Shown: positions 52,050 to 60,847, counted from the first letter of the stretch. The stretch: 64,000 nt of DNA from CAVRCA01 sp965218045 (GCA_965218045.1 CBDCJX010000002.1:151473-215472); one strand, 5' to 3'. The notes: generated by a model from the letters alone, not told the origin. Numbers and translations are program-made.

Positions 52050-53930
52050 CTATGTCGAGAGGACGGCGGAACGGGTCACGGCGGAACGGGTCAGAGCATT
52101 CGGCAATTTCGGCCGGCGGCCAGGGGACCGCGTCGTCGGTTGCATCGGCGTCGATGCGTCGACCTGGCTGAGCCGCGGCCCGAGCCAGTCCCGGCGCCAG
52201 ACACCGAACGCCTCCGGCGCCATCGGACGCCCGAACAGGTAGCCTTGTCCCTCGTCGCAGCTGGCCTCCGCGACGCAGCCGAGAGCCTGCTTGGTCTCGA
52301 CGCCCTCGGCCACCACGCGAAAGCCAAAATTATGTGCCAGCGAGGCCATCGTCGCGACCAGCGCACGCTTGCGCTCGTCGGCCGCGATGTCGCGCACGAA
52401 GGATTGGTCTATCTTGATCACGTGGGCGGGCAGGCGTTGCAGGTAGGCGAGGCTGCTGTACCCGGTCCCGAAATCGTCGATGGCCAAGCGCGTCCCGGTG
52501 GCCGCGACGGCTTCGAGCACCGCCAACGCCTGTCCGGCATCCTCCATGAAAGCGCTCTCGGTCACCTCCAGTTCCAGGAAGTTGGCCGCGACCGCATGAC
52601 GCGTCAGGCCGTGGACCACACGTTCGGCGAAGTCGCGCTCCAGCAGATTGGCCGCCGAGATATTCACCGACAGGTGCGGGGTGAAACCCGCCGCTTGCCA
52701 GGCGGCGAGCTGCGTCAGGGCAGCATCAAGCACCCAAGCGGTCGTTTCCCGCGCCAACGAGGTCCGCTCGACCAGCGGCATGAACTCGCTCGGCGAGACC
52801 TCGCCGAGGGTGGGATGGTTCCACCGCAGCAGGGCCTCGGCGCCGACGCAGGCTTCCGAGGCAAGATCGATCCGTGGCTGGTACACGAGCCGTAGCTCGC
52901 CGGCCTCGCCGAGCGCGGTGCCGAACGCGTCGAGCAGGGTGAATCGGCGCCGATGCGCGGTGTCCAGGACGGGCGAGTAGAAGCTGACCTTCGTCTCCGT
53001 TTCGCGCGCGTCCTGCGCGGCGCTGTGAGCGGTCCGCAGCACATCCCGAGGCGCGGTCTCGCCGAGCGAGAACGGGGCCACCCCGATCGTCGTGGTGGTC
53101 ACAAAGCGCGAGGCGGCGATACCGCGAACCTCGCCCAGCATCCGCGCGAGCAAGGCGGCGTAGCCCTGCTCCTCGACCCCCGCCGGCGCGAGCAGCGTGA
53201 ACTGTGTCGGGGCAACGTGATAAGCCTTGCGCGCCGGGCCGATAGCCGAGCGGATCGCTCGCGCCGCCTCATCGACCATGTCGTCGAAATAGCCCGGGCC
53301 CATGACCCGCACCACACTGTCGAGCTGCTCCGGACTGGCGAGGTCGATCAGCACGGCAAGACGGCGCTCGCCACGCGGGCGCTCGCTGGCCAGGTCGTCG
53401 AGGTCCTCGCTGAACTGGATGCGGTTCGGCAAGCCGCTGAGCGGATCGAGGCGGCCGAAAGCGTGCCGCAGCTCGATCTGCGCCATCACCATGGCCGCGA
53501 GGTCCGCCAAGGACGCCAGCTCCGATGTGGAGACCCCGCGTGGCTCCAGTCCCTGGACGCACATGGCTCCGAGGCCGAAGCCCTCGCGCGTGGTCAGCGG
53601 CGCCCCCGCGTAGAAGCGCACCCCGTTGCGGGCAAGTGGACTGTCGCTGTAGCGGGGATCGTCGAGGAGATCCGGGATCACCAACAGCTCGGCGCTCTCC
53701 GCCACCCGGGCGCAGGGGGCCTTGTCCCGCGGCATGAAGCTGTGCTCGACGCCAATGCTCGACTTGAACCACTGCCGATCGCGGTCGGTGAGCGAGACAG
53801 CCGCGATAGGCAAGCCGAACACCTGGCCTGCCATGCGGGTGATGCGGTCGAACGCCTCGCTCGGTGGCGTGTCGAGCAGGTCGAGCCGGCGCAGCGCGTC
53901 GAGGCGTGCTTCTTCGGTCCGTTCGGTCAT
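52050..53930 (-). CDS. GAF - degenerate GGDEF - EAL domain protein (probable c-di-GMP phosphodiesterase)
   Basis: A 626-residue signalling protein. The N-terminal GAF domain runs about 10-160 (FDRITRMAGQVFGLPIAAVSLTDRDRQWF, AGAPLTTREGFGLGAMCVQG). The middle GGDEF domain begins DPLSGLPNRIQFSED, but where the GGDEF signature should be it reads APTQFTLLAP, so cyclase activity is lost. The EAL domain is intact in its signature: VGAEALLRWNHPTLGEVSPSEFMPLVE, ELEVTESAFMED, IDDFGTGYSSLAYLQRLP and VAEGVETKQAL. I expect it to degrade cyclic di-GMP, with the GAF domain sensing a ligand. Start at ATG 53930 with a GAAAGGA site. It is convergent with the metallopeptidase gene. Confidence 0.9.
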   Translation of the reverse strand: MTERTEEARLDALRRLDLLDTPPSEAFDRITRMAGQVFGLPIAAVSLTDRDRQWFKSSIGVEHSFMPRDKAPCARVAESAELLVIPDLLDDPRYSDSPLARNGVRFYAGAPLTTREGFGLGAMCVQGLEPRGVSTSELASLADLAAMVMAQIELRHAFGRLDPLSGLPNRIQFSEDLDDLASERPRGERRLAVLIDLASPEQLDSVVRVMGPGYFDDMVDEAARAIRSAIGPARKAYHVAPTQFTLLAPAGVEEQGYAALLARMLGEVRGIAASRFVTTTTIGVAPFSLGETAPRDVLRTAHSAAQDARETETKVSFYSPVLDTAHRRRFTLLDAFGTALGEAGELRLVYQPRIDLASEACVGAEALLRWNHPTLGEVSPSEFMPLVERTSLARETTAWVLDAALTQLAAWQAAGFTPHLSVNISAANLLERDFAERVVHGLTRHAVAANFLELEVTESAFMEDAGQALAVLEAVAATGTRLAIDDFGTGYSSLAYLQRLPAHVIKIDQSFVRDIAADERKRALVATMASLAHNFGFRVVAEGVETKQALGCVAEASCDEGQGYLFGRPMAPEAFGVWRRDWLGPRLSQVDASTPMQPTTRSPGRRPKLPNALTRSAVTRSAVLST

Positions 53931-54148
53931 CGCGTCCTTTCGCGTCCTCTTCCGCCCGGGCAAGCCGGACTGTCGAGGTGACCACACCCCCGTTAACATT
54001 CGCTCAAAGTTGGAAAACCAGCCGGGGTCGTGGCTTGGTGGGTCATGGCCCCGGCCGGGCCGGCTTGTGTCGGAAAACTGACCGAGTTCTGCCTTGAAAA
54101 TGTCTTAATAGGGTTGCGCCGCGAACATGGCCGTGCTGCATTGCAGCA

Positions 54149-54403
54149 ATGGGACATGACGGAGCGCAGCCGACCGATCCTTCCTGGGACAGCGCATGTG
54201 ATGCGCCCAGCCCCGAGCCGCCCAGCGTGTACCCGGCGCATTCCAGTCCGGAACAGTGGTTCGTCGAGGCGCCGCCCGGTCGGACAACTCCCCAGGGCGA
54301 TCGCAAGGTCTTCTCCGGGCCCAATGCGCAGGTCGTCGCCCTCATCTACGCCTACGAATCGTTCGGCAACGCCCGCCTGTTTTTCACCTCGTTGCGCGGC
54401 TGA
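54149..54403 (+). CDS. Possible small conserved protein (84 aa)
   Basis: A frame beginning MGHDGAQPTDPSWDSACDAP and ending with VFSGPNAQVVALIYAYESFGNARLFFTSL. The last 35 residues look like a folded helical segment with a GPNAQ motif that I have seen in other small alphaproteobacterial proteins, though I cannot name a family. It lies between the EAL gene and cobC, convergent with cobC. No strong ribosome-binding site is visible. Confidence 0.4.
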   Translation: MGHDGAQPTDPSWDSACDAPSPEPPSVYPAHSSPEQWFVEAPPGRTTPQGDRKVFSGPNAQVVALIYAYESFGNARLFFTSLRG

Positions 54404-54416
54404 GCCACCGCGCGTG

Positions 54417-55426
54417 TCAAAGCGCCGCATGCAGTCTGCGCCAGGCGTCCGGATTGCCGGGTAGCCCGAAGCGGAGCCAGGCGGGGTGGTCGGCGAAGGC
54501 GCGGACCACGATGCCGGCGCGGCCGAGGCGCTGCTCGATATCGGACGCGCGATTGGTCTCGGCGAGGCGAAACAGAAGCGTGCCGCCGACCACCGCGAGA
54601 CCAGCACGGCGCAGACAGGCATCGAGTGCCCGCGAGTCGCGCGACAGCCGCTCGGTCGTGGCGGCGAGCCAGGCGCGGTCGGTGAGTGCCGCCGTGCCGA
54701 TCGCGATCGCCGGCCCGGACACCGGCCAGGGTCCGAGTGCGGCGCGCAGCAGTCGCGTGCGCGCGCAGGCTCGACCAAGGCGAAGCCGAGCCGTAGGCCG
54801 GCCAGCCCATACGTCTTGCCGAACGAGCGCAGCACCGTCACGGCGGGGTGCGGCAGGGCAGGGGCGAGGCTGAGGCCCGGAGGCTCCACGTCGCAGAACG
54901 CCTCGTCCACCACCAGATGCCCGCCAACCCGCGCCGAACGCTCGGCAAAGTCCAGCAGCGCCGCGCGGTGCCAGCGTCTGCCGTCGGGGTTATTCGGATT
55001 GCACAAGACCACGGTCTGACGCGGATCGGCCGCCGCCAGGCTGTCGACCTGCCTGACCGTCGCCCCGGCTTGCGACCAGGAAGCCGCATGCTCGTTGTAG
55101 GTGGGACCGATCACCGTGACGCGCGCTGCCGGACACAGTCGCGGGAGCAGGCCGATCAGGAGCTGCGTGCCCGGCGCGGCCACCACCGAGGCGGCGTCGC
55201 CCACCCCGTAGGCGAGCGCGGCTTCCTGCTCCAGCGCGGCCACCGCGTCGGGCTCTGGCAGGCGGGAGAAGGCCGACGCGGGGAGTGTCGGGACCGGGAA
55301 GGCGATCGGGTTGATCCCGGTGGACAGATCGATGATCGGCTCGGGCGCGTCCGGGAAGCGGCGTCGCGCCGCGTTCAGCCGACCGCCGTGGTCGATGCCT
55401 GGGCCTGCGCAGTCCTCGCGCGCCAT
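54417..55426 (-). pseudogene. cobC: Threonine-phosphate decarboxylase CobC, with a frameshift
   Basis: A PLP enzyme of the HisC-like fold-type I group that decarboxylates threonine phosphate to the aminopropanol phosphate for cobalamin. The start at ATG 55426 leads into HGGRLNAARRRFPDAPEP, IDLSTGINPIAFP, CNPNNPDGRRW and VLRSFGKTYGLAGLRLGFALVEP with the PLP lysine. In a GC-repeat tract near 54753-54767 the frame changes (one base missing or two added). The rest follows in the other frame as LLRAALGPWPVSGPAIAIG and GTLLFRLAETNRASDIEQRLG. Otherwise undamaged. Either a sequencing error or a recent mutation; as read, the protein is truncated. Confidence 0.8.
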
Positions 55427-55460
55427 GCTAGCGATAGCGCCGTTTCGACAGCCCGGTCCG

Positions 55461-56459
55461 GTGCCGCATATCCCGCTCTCCCTCGCCGTCACCGCCGGCG
55501 CATTGCTCATCGAAGCCGGCCTCGGTTATCCGGACGCGCTGTTCCGCGCTTTCGGCCACCCGGTCACCTGGATCGGCGCGTTGATCGCCCGGCTGGAGCG
55601 CGCACTCAACCGCCCGTCCCTTTCCGGTGCGGCGCGGCGCGGCAATGGGGTGCTGGCGCTCGGCGCGTTGCTGCTCGCCAGCACGCTGCCGGCCGCCGCG
55701 TTGCAGATCGTGCTCGCAATGGCACTGCCCGGCGGGCTGGCGGCGGCCCTCGTGCTCGCCTGCCTCGCCGCGACCCTGCTGGCGCAACGCAGCTTGCACA
55801 CCCATGTCCGCGCCGTCGCGGATGGGCTGACGCAAGGCGGGGTGGATGGCGGCCGCGCGGCGGTGGCGCATATCGTCGGACGCAATCCGGCGAGCCTCGA
55901 CGAGGCCGGCGTCGCCCGCGCCGCGATCGAGAGCCTGGCCGAGAGTTTCTCCGACGGCGTGGTGGCCCCCGCGCTGTGGTGCGGCCTGTTCGGGCTGCCG
56001 GGGATTGTCGGCTACAAGGCGGTGAACACGGCCGACAGCATGATCGGCCATCGCACCCCGCGCTACTCCGACTTTGGCTGGGCGGCGGCGCGGCTCGACG
56101 ATGTGGTGAACCTGCCCGCCTCCCGCCTGGCTGCGGTGTGGCTGATCCTCGCCGCCGCGTTGCAGAGGGGGGCGAGTGCGCGCGGCGCCCAACGTGCCGT
56201 GCGGCGCGACGCGGCGCGGCACCGCTCGCCCAATGCCGGCTGGCCGGAGGCGGCGATGGCGGGCGCGCTCGGGCTGCGGCTCGCCGGGCCACGGGTGTAC
56301 GGGGAGACGCGGGTCGCCGATGCCTGGATGGGCGACGGCCGCGCCGAAGCAAACGCCGCCGACATCCACCGGGCGCTGGCGCTCTACCGCCAAGCCTGCG
56401 CGCTGCAATGCGGCGCCGTGATGCTGCTGTGCGCCGCCCTTCTCATCGCGCGAGGCTGA
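55461..56459 (+). CDS. cobD: Adenosylcobinamide-phosphate synthase CobD (CbiB)
   Basis: A 332-residue integral membrane protein that attaches aminopropanol (or its phosphate) to adenosylcobyric acid. It has GYPDALFRAFGHPVTWIGALI near the N-terminus, IVGRNPASLDEAGVARAAIESLAESFSDGVVAPALW and the GHRTPRYSDFGWAAARLDDVVN element. About six hydrophobic segments are present. Start taken at GTG 55461 (then PHIPLSLAVTAGALLIEAGLGYP), which matches the family N-terminus; an ATG at 55425 would overlap the divergent cobC start codon. Its 3' end overlaps cobQ by 17 nt. Confidence 0.88.
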   Translation: MPHIPLSLAVTAGALLIEAGLGYPDALFRAFGHPVTWIGALIARLERALNRPSLSGAARRGNGVLALGALLLASTLPAAALQIVLAMALPGGLAAALVLACLAATLLAQRSLHTHVRAVADGLTQGGVDGGRAAVAHIVGRNPASLDEAGVARAAIESLAESFSDGVVAPALWCGLFGLPGIVGYKAVNTADSMIGHRTPRYSDFGWAAARLDDVVNLPASRLAAVWLILAAALQRGASARGAQRAVRRDAARHRSPNAGWPEAAMAGALGLRLAGPRVYGETRVADAWMGDGRAEANAADIHRALALYRQACALQCGAVMLLCAALLIARG

Positions 56460-57918
56460 GCAGCCGGTCCACCGCGACATGCGCCTCGAGGTGTGCTGCG
56501 AGCGCGTCAAGGGCCGCCTCGACCGCGCCTTCGTGGTGTCGCGCCGCCGGTGCCGCGCCGAGCCGGCGGAGCAGCGCCGCCCGCCCCGCATCAGCGTTGA
56601 ACAGCCCGTGCAGATAGGTGCCGCAGACCAGGCCGTCGGCCGACACCGCTCCATCCGCCGCGCCGTCCGACAATCGCAGCAGCGGCGACCCCGCACCCGG
56701 ACCGGTGGTGCGGCCCATGTGCATCGCGTAGCCGGCGACCGCCGCGCCCTCCGGCAGCAAGGCGCCGCTCGCCGGCGTGAGCCGCTTTGTCCCGCTCAGC
56801 ACGGTTCGCACGTCGAGCAGGCCGAGGCCGGGTGCGGCGCCCGGACGACCCTCGATGCCGTCGGGGTCGGCGACTTCACCTCCGAGCATCTGATAGCCAC
56901 CGCAGATGCCGAGCACGCGCCCACCACGTCGATGATGCGCGAGAAGGTCGATGTGCCAGCCCTCCGCGCGCAAGGCGGCGAGATCGGCCAGCACCGACTT
57001 CGATCCCGGCAAGACGACGAGATCGCATGGCGCGGGCAGCGGCGTGCCGCGCGGGACCATCACCAGATCGACCTCCGGCTCCGCCGCCAGCGGATCGAGA
57101 TCGTCGAAATTGGCGATGTGCGGCAGCATGGGAACCGCGATGCGCACGCGCGCATCCGCCGCGTCAAGGCGGCGCCGGCGCGCACCCGCCGCGAGGTCTG
57201 CGGCGTCCTCGGCCGGCAGCGCGCGCACCGCGTCGCACATCGGCACCAGTCCGAGCGGCGCCCAGCCGGTATGCTCGGCGATCGCGGCCATTCCGGCGGC
57301 GAACAGCGACGCATCGCCGCGCATCTTGTTGACGATGAAACCCTTGATCATTGCCGCGTCATCCGGCGCGAGCACCGTCCGGGTGCCGACCAGGCTGGCG
57401 ATGACGCCGCCACGGTCGATGTCGCCGATCAGCACCACCGGTGTGTCGGTGGCGCGAGCGAACCCCATGTTGGCGATGTCGCCACCGCGCAGGTTGATTT
57501 CCGAGGCGCTGCCGGCACCCTCCACCAGCACGATCTCCGCGCCTTGGCGGATGCGCGCGAAACTGTCGAGCACGGCGGGCATGAGTTGCGGCTTCAGCGC
57601 CTGATAGGCGCGCGCGGCGGCGTGGCCGAACACCCGACCTTGCACGACGATCTGCGACCCCACCTCGCTCTGCGGCTTGAGCAGCACCGGGTTCATGTGC
57701 ACGCTGGCAGCGACACCGCAGGCGCGCGCTTGCAACGCCTGAGCGCGGCCGATCTCGCCGCCATCCTCGGTGACCGCGGCGTTGTTCGACATGTTCTGCG
57801 GCTTGAACGGCCGCACCGCGATGCCGCGCCGATGCAGCGCCCGCCCCAGCCCGGCGACCAGCACGGACTTGCCGACGCTGGAGCCGGTGCCCTGGAACAT
57901 CAGCGCGCACGCCGGCAT
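56443..57918 (-). CDS. cobQ: Cobyric acid synthase CobQ
   Basis: A 491-residue glutamine-dependent amidase that amidates four side chains of the adenosylated corrin. The N-terminal ATPase part has MFQGTGSSVGKSVLVAGLGRAL and FKPQNMSNNAAVTEDGGEIGRAQALQA; the C-terminal glutaminase has the catalytic Cys in GICGGYQMLGGEV and a His in CGTYLHGLF. Start at ATG 57918 (MPACALMFQGTG), one base before the cobO end. It is convergent with cobD. Confidence 0.95.
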   Translation of the reverse strand: MPACALMFQGTGSSVGKSVLVAGLGRALHRRGIAVRPFKPQNMSNNAAVTEDGGEIGRAQALQARACGVAASVHMNPVLLKPQSEVGSQIVVQGRVFGHAAARAYQALKPQLMPAVLDSFARIRQGAEIVLVEGAGSASEINLRGGDIANMGFARATDTPVVLIGDIDRGGVIASLVGTRTVLAPDDAAMIKGFIVNKMRGDASLFAAGMAAIAEHTGWAPLGLVPMCDAVRALPAEDAADLAAGARRRRLDAADARVRIAVPMLPHIANFDDLDPLAAEPEVDLVMVPRGTPLPAPCDLVVLPGSKSVLADLAALRAEGWHIDLLAHHRRGGRVLGICGGYQMLGGEVADPDGIEGRPGAAPGLGLLDVRTVLSGTKRLTPASGALLPEGAAVAGYAMHMGRTTGPGAGSPLLRLSDGAADGAVSADGLVCGTYLHGLFNADAGRAALLRRLGAAPAARHHEGAVEAALDALAAHLEAHVAVDRLLSLAR

Positions 57919-58529
57919 CAGAACTCGATCCCCTCCTGCGCCTTCACCCCGGACGCAAAATGGTGCTTTATCAGTCTCATCTCGGTGACCAGATCGGCCG
58001 CCTCGATCAGCGCGGGCTTGGCGTTGCGCCCGGTGACGACGACGTGCAGGTCGGCCGGGCGCGCGGCCAGCGCGGCGAGCACCTCGTCGAGCGACAGGTA
58101 GTCGTAACGCAGCGCGATGTTGAGCTCGTCGAGCACCAGCAATGCCAGATCGTCGCGTCGCAGCAGCGCGCACGCGATGTCCCAGGCGCGGCGGCAGGCG
58201 GCGATGTCGCGAGCACGGTCCTGCGTCTCCCAGGTGAAACCCTCGCCCATCGTGTGCCACTCGACGAGGTCGCCAAAACGTTCCAGCACGTCGCGCTCGC
58301 CGGTGCGCCAGGCGCCCTTGATAAACTGCACCACGGCGGTGTTGCGGCCGTTGCCCACCATGCGCAGCAGCAGTCCGAACGCGGCGGTCGACTTGCCCTT
58401 GCCCGGACCGGTGTGAACGATCAGCAATCCTTTGCGCTCGATCGTCTTGCCCGCCACCTCCGCGTCTTGCACCGCCTTGCGCTTGGCCATCTTCTCGCGG
58501 TGTCGGTGGTCTTCCTCGTTATTGCTCAT
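57918..58529 (-). CDS. cobO: Cob(I)yrinic acid a,c-diamide adenosyltransferase (CobO/BtuR)
   Basis: A 203-residue adenosyltransferase that adds the upper adenosyl ligand to cobalt(I) corrins. The nucleotide loop is LLIVHTGPGKGKSTAAFGLLL; RRAWDIACALLRRDDLALLVLDELNIALRYDYL and DLHVVVTGRNA are also typical. Its stop and the cobQ start share one base; the cobU stop is 6 nt upstream. Confidence 0.96.
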   Translation of the reverse strand: MSNNEEDHRHREKMAKRKAVQDAEVAGKTIERKGLLIVHTGPGKGKSTAAFGLLLRMVGNGRNTAVVQFIKGAWRTGERDVLERFGDLVEWHTMGEGFTWETQDRARDIAACRRAWDIACALLRRDDLALLVLDELNIALRYDYLSLDEVLAALAARPADLHVVVTGRNAKPALIEAADLVTEMRLIKHHFASGVKAQEGIEF

Positions 58530-58535
58530 ATTGCC

Positions 58536-59066
58536 CTACTTCACCGTGAGCGGCAGTCCCGCGATCAAAAACACGACATGCCGGGCCTCGGCCGCGATCA
58601 GTTGATTGAGCCGCCCCGCCGCGTCGCGAAACGCGCGGGCGAGCGCGTTGTCCGGCACGATGCCGAGGCCGACCTCGTTGCTGACCAGCACCGTCGGCGC
58701 GGCGCGCTCGCCTAGCGCCGATCGCAACCGTTCAATCGAGGCTGAGACATCGTGCCCGCTCAGCATCAGGTTGGTAAGCCACAAGGTGAGGCAATCGACC
58801 AGCACCGGCGCCTCACCCGCGTCGCGCAGCGCGTCGGCGACCGCGAGCGGCGCCTCGACGGTGCGCCAAGCCTCGCCGCGTTGCGCGCGATGGGCGGCGA
58901 TACGCGCGCGCATCTCCTCGTCGCCGGCGGTCGCGGTCGCGATGTAACACCAAGGCGGCGGGTGACGGGTCAGCAGCGCCTCGGCGTGGCGGCTCTTGCC
59001 GGAGCGCGCGCCGCCGAGGACCAAGGTGATGTTCCCCCGAGGCGGAGGCGCGGCGGTATCGGACAA
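58536..59066 (-). CDS. cobU: Adenosylcobinamide kinase / adenosylcobinamide-phosphate guanylyltransferase CobU (CobP)
   Basis: A 176-residue bifunctional enzyme of the nucleotide-loop pathway. It has ITLVLGGARSGKSRHAEALL (P-loop), WCYIATATAGDEEMRARIAAHRAQRGEAWRTVEAP, LVDCLTLWLTNLM and VSNEVGLGIVPDNALARAFRDAAGRLNQ. No ATG precedes the P-loop within a reasonable distance, so I use the TTG at 59066 (then SDTAAPPPRGNITLVLGG). It is divergent from the riboswitch-controlled genes. Confidence 0.9.
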   Translation of the reverse strand: MSDTAAPPPRGNITLVLGGARSGKSRHAEALLTRHPPPWCYIATATAGDEEMRARIAAHRAQRGEAWRTVEAPLAVADALRDAGEAPVLVDCLTLWLTNLMLSGHDVSASIERLRSALGERAAPTVLVSNEVGLGIVPDNALARAFRDAAGRLNQLIAAEARHVVFLIAGLPLTVK

Positions 59067-59117
59067 ATCGCGGGGCCTTTGACGCGGGGGCGTGTCGGCC
59101 TGTATTAGCGGAGGCTG

Positions 59118-59296
59118 GATGGTCCTTCCATGTGGAAGGTGAAAAGGGAATGCGGTGCGGGGCCTGCCCCAAAGCCGCAACTGCCCCCGCAACTGTCGGC
59201 GGAGAGCAGCCCGTCTTGAAGCCACTGCGGCCCTATGCTGGGGCGGCGGGAAGGTGGACGGGAGGCGTTCGATCCGCGAGTCAGGAGACCTGCCAT
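59118..59296 (+). promoter_or_regulatory. Cobalamin riboswitch
   Basis: The aptamer core is visible: AAGGTGAAAAGGGAA, then GCGGTGCGG, the CCGCAACTGCCCCCGCAACTGT core (in part CCCCCGCAACTGT), a GCCACTG element near 59221, GGGAAGGTGG at 59249-59256, and the 3' GAGTCAGGAGACCTGCC ending at 59294. This is the standard AdoCbl-sensing class. It precedes the DUF1636-cobW-cobN operon and would shut it down when cobalamin is plentiful. Confidence 0.9.
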
Positions 59297-59357
59297 CCCC
59301 GAAGGTGATGCAAGCCTTCGGCTGACCGTGATGCCGGGCGGGGTGCACCGGTGGCGG

Positions 59358-59392
59358 CGATGTCCTAGGACATCGACCTCCCGCGCGGGAGG
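59358..59392 (+). promoter_or_regulatory. Riboswitch expression platform: two adjacent palindromes
   Basis: Two perfect palindromes follow the aptamer: one of 18 bp at 59358-59375 (left arm CGATGTCCT) and one of 16 bp at 59377-59392 (left arm CCTCCCGC). The second contains CCTCCC, complementary to GGGAGG both in its own right arm (59387-59392) and just before the start codon (59425-59430). Pairing would hide the ribosome-binding site. Confidence 0.6.
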
Positions 59393-59434
59393 CGGTCGCA
59401 CCCGATGGCTGCGCGTTGCGTCATGGGAGGCCCG

Positions 59435-59815
59435 GTGCCCGACTCCGTCTCACGCCTGCACGTCTGCGTCACCTGCCGCGCTGGTCGTGCCCTGGAAGCA
59501 GGCGAGATCGCGCCGGGTGCGCGACTGCACGCGAGGCTCGCGGCATTGGTCGCGGAGCAGCCCGCCGCGCCGTGTCAGATTCGCGAGGTGGTGTGCCTGG
59601 CGAGCTGCACGCGTGGCTGCACCGCGACGATCTCGATGCCGGGCAAGTGGAGTTATCTGCTCGGTGACCTCACGCTCGATCACGCCGCCGACATTCTGAC
59701 TTACGCCGCCGCCTATACCGCGTCGACTAGCGGCACCGTGCTGCCCTCGCGCCGCCCGGCCTCGCTTCGCAACGTCATCCTCGCCCGCTTCCCCGCTTTG
59801 GACCTCGACGCATGA
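59435..59815 (+). CDS. DUF1636 family metal-binding protein, cobalamin-associated
   Basis: A protein of about 126 residues with the cysteine pattern of DUF1636: LHVCVTCRAGRAL near the N-terminus and VVCLASCTRGCTATISMPGKWSYLLGDL. The cysteines suggest metal or FeS binding, and the family is repeatedly found next to cobW/cobN under B12 riboswitches; a role in cobalt handling is inferred. I chose GTG 59435 because a GGGAGG lies just before it and the family starts a few residues before LHVC. ATGs at 59405 and 59423 in the same frame are alternatives. It overlaps cobW by 4 nt. Confidence 0.85.
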   Translation: MPDSVSRLHVCVTCRAGRALEAGEIAPGARLHARLAALVAEQPAAPCQIREVVCLASCTRGCTATISMPGKWSYLLGDLTLDHAADILTYAAAYTASTSGTVLPSRRPASLRNVILARFPALDLDA

Positions 59816-60843
59816 ACGCGAAAATTCCCGCGACGATCGTCACCGGCTTTCTCGGCGCCGGCAAGACGACGTTGGTGCGCCACGTGCTCGAGAACGCCGG
59901 CGGCAGGCGCATCGCCATCATCGTCAACGAGTTCGGCGCGCTCGGCATCGACGGCGAGCTGCTGCGCAGTTGCGGCATCGAGGGCTGCGACGAGGACGAC
60001 ATCGTCGAGCTGGCGAATGGCTGCCTCTGCTGCACGGTGGCCGAGGATTTCCTGCCGACCATGCAGGCGCTGCTCGACCGCGCCGCACCGCCCGAGCACA
60101 TCCTGATCGAGACCTCGGGCCTGGCGTTGCCGAAGCCGTTGCTGAAAGCGTTCAACTGGCCGGGCATCCGCTCGCGCGTCACGGTGGACGGGGTGATCGC
60201 GGTGGTGGACGGCCCTGCGGTCGCGGCTGGGCGCTTCGCTGACGATCCCGACGCGATCGCGCGGCAGCGCCAAGCCGATCCGTCGCTCGACCACGACAAC
60301 CCGCTGGCCGAGGTCTACGAGGACCAGTTGCAAGCCGCCGATCTGGTGCTGCTCAACAAGGCCGATCTGCTGAGCGAGGTGGAGCAGACACGGTTGCGAA
60401 CCGCGATCGGCGCGGCGATCCCGCGCGCGGTGAAAGTGATCCCGACGCGGGAGGGGCGGCTCGACCCGGCGGTGCTGCTCGGCCTCGGTGCCGGAGCGGA
60501 AAGCGACCTCGATGCACGCCGTTCGCATCACGACGCGGAGGACGGCGCGCACGAGCACGACGATTTCGAGAGCTTCGTGGTGCCGCTGCCGGAGATCGAC
60601 GACGCCGACGCGTTGCTCGCGCGGCTGCGCGGTGTCGCCGAAGCGCACGACGTGCTGCGCATGAAGGGGTTTGTCGCGGTGCGTCGCAAGCCGCTCCGAT
60701 TTACCGTGCAGGGGGTGGGCGATCGGTTCAGCACCGCGTTCGATCGGGCGTGGTCGCCGGGCGAGGCGCGCGCGGGCGCAATCGTGGTGATCGGCCGCAC
60801 CGGGCTCGACCGCGCGGCGATCGAAGCCGCTTTGCTGGACTGA
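59812..60843 (+). CDS. cobW: Cobalamin biosynthesis protein CobW
   Basis: A 343-residue G3E GTPase thought to deliver cobalt to the chelatase. It has VTGFLGAGKTTLVRHVLE (Walker A), IVNEFGALGIDGELL, the metal-site GCLCCTVAEDF, LIETSGLALPKPLL and LVLLNKADLLSE. A histidine/acid-rich loop lies at about 235-250 (RRSHHDAEDGAHEHDDFE), typical of CobW. It overlaps the DUF1636 gene by 4 nt and is followed by cobN after 4 nt. Confidence 0.95.
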   Translation: MNAKIPATIVTGFLGAGKTTLVRHVLENAGGRRIAIIVNEFGALGIDGELLRSCGIEGCDEDDIVELANGCLCCTVAEDFLPTMQALLDRAAPPEHILIETSGLALPKPLLKAFNWPGIRSRVTVDGVIAVVDGPAVAAGRFADDPDAIARQRQADPSLDHDNPLAEVYEDQLQAADLVLLNKADLLSEVEQTRLRTAIGAAIPRAVKVIPTREGRLDPAVLLGLGAGAESDLDARRSHHDAEDGAHEHDDFESFVVPLPEIDDADALLARLRGVAEAHDVLRMKGFVAVRRKPLRFTVQGVGDRFSTAFDRAWSPGEARAGAIVVIGRTGLDRAAIEAALLD

Positions 60844-60847
60844 GGCG

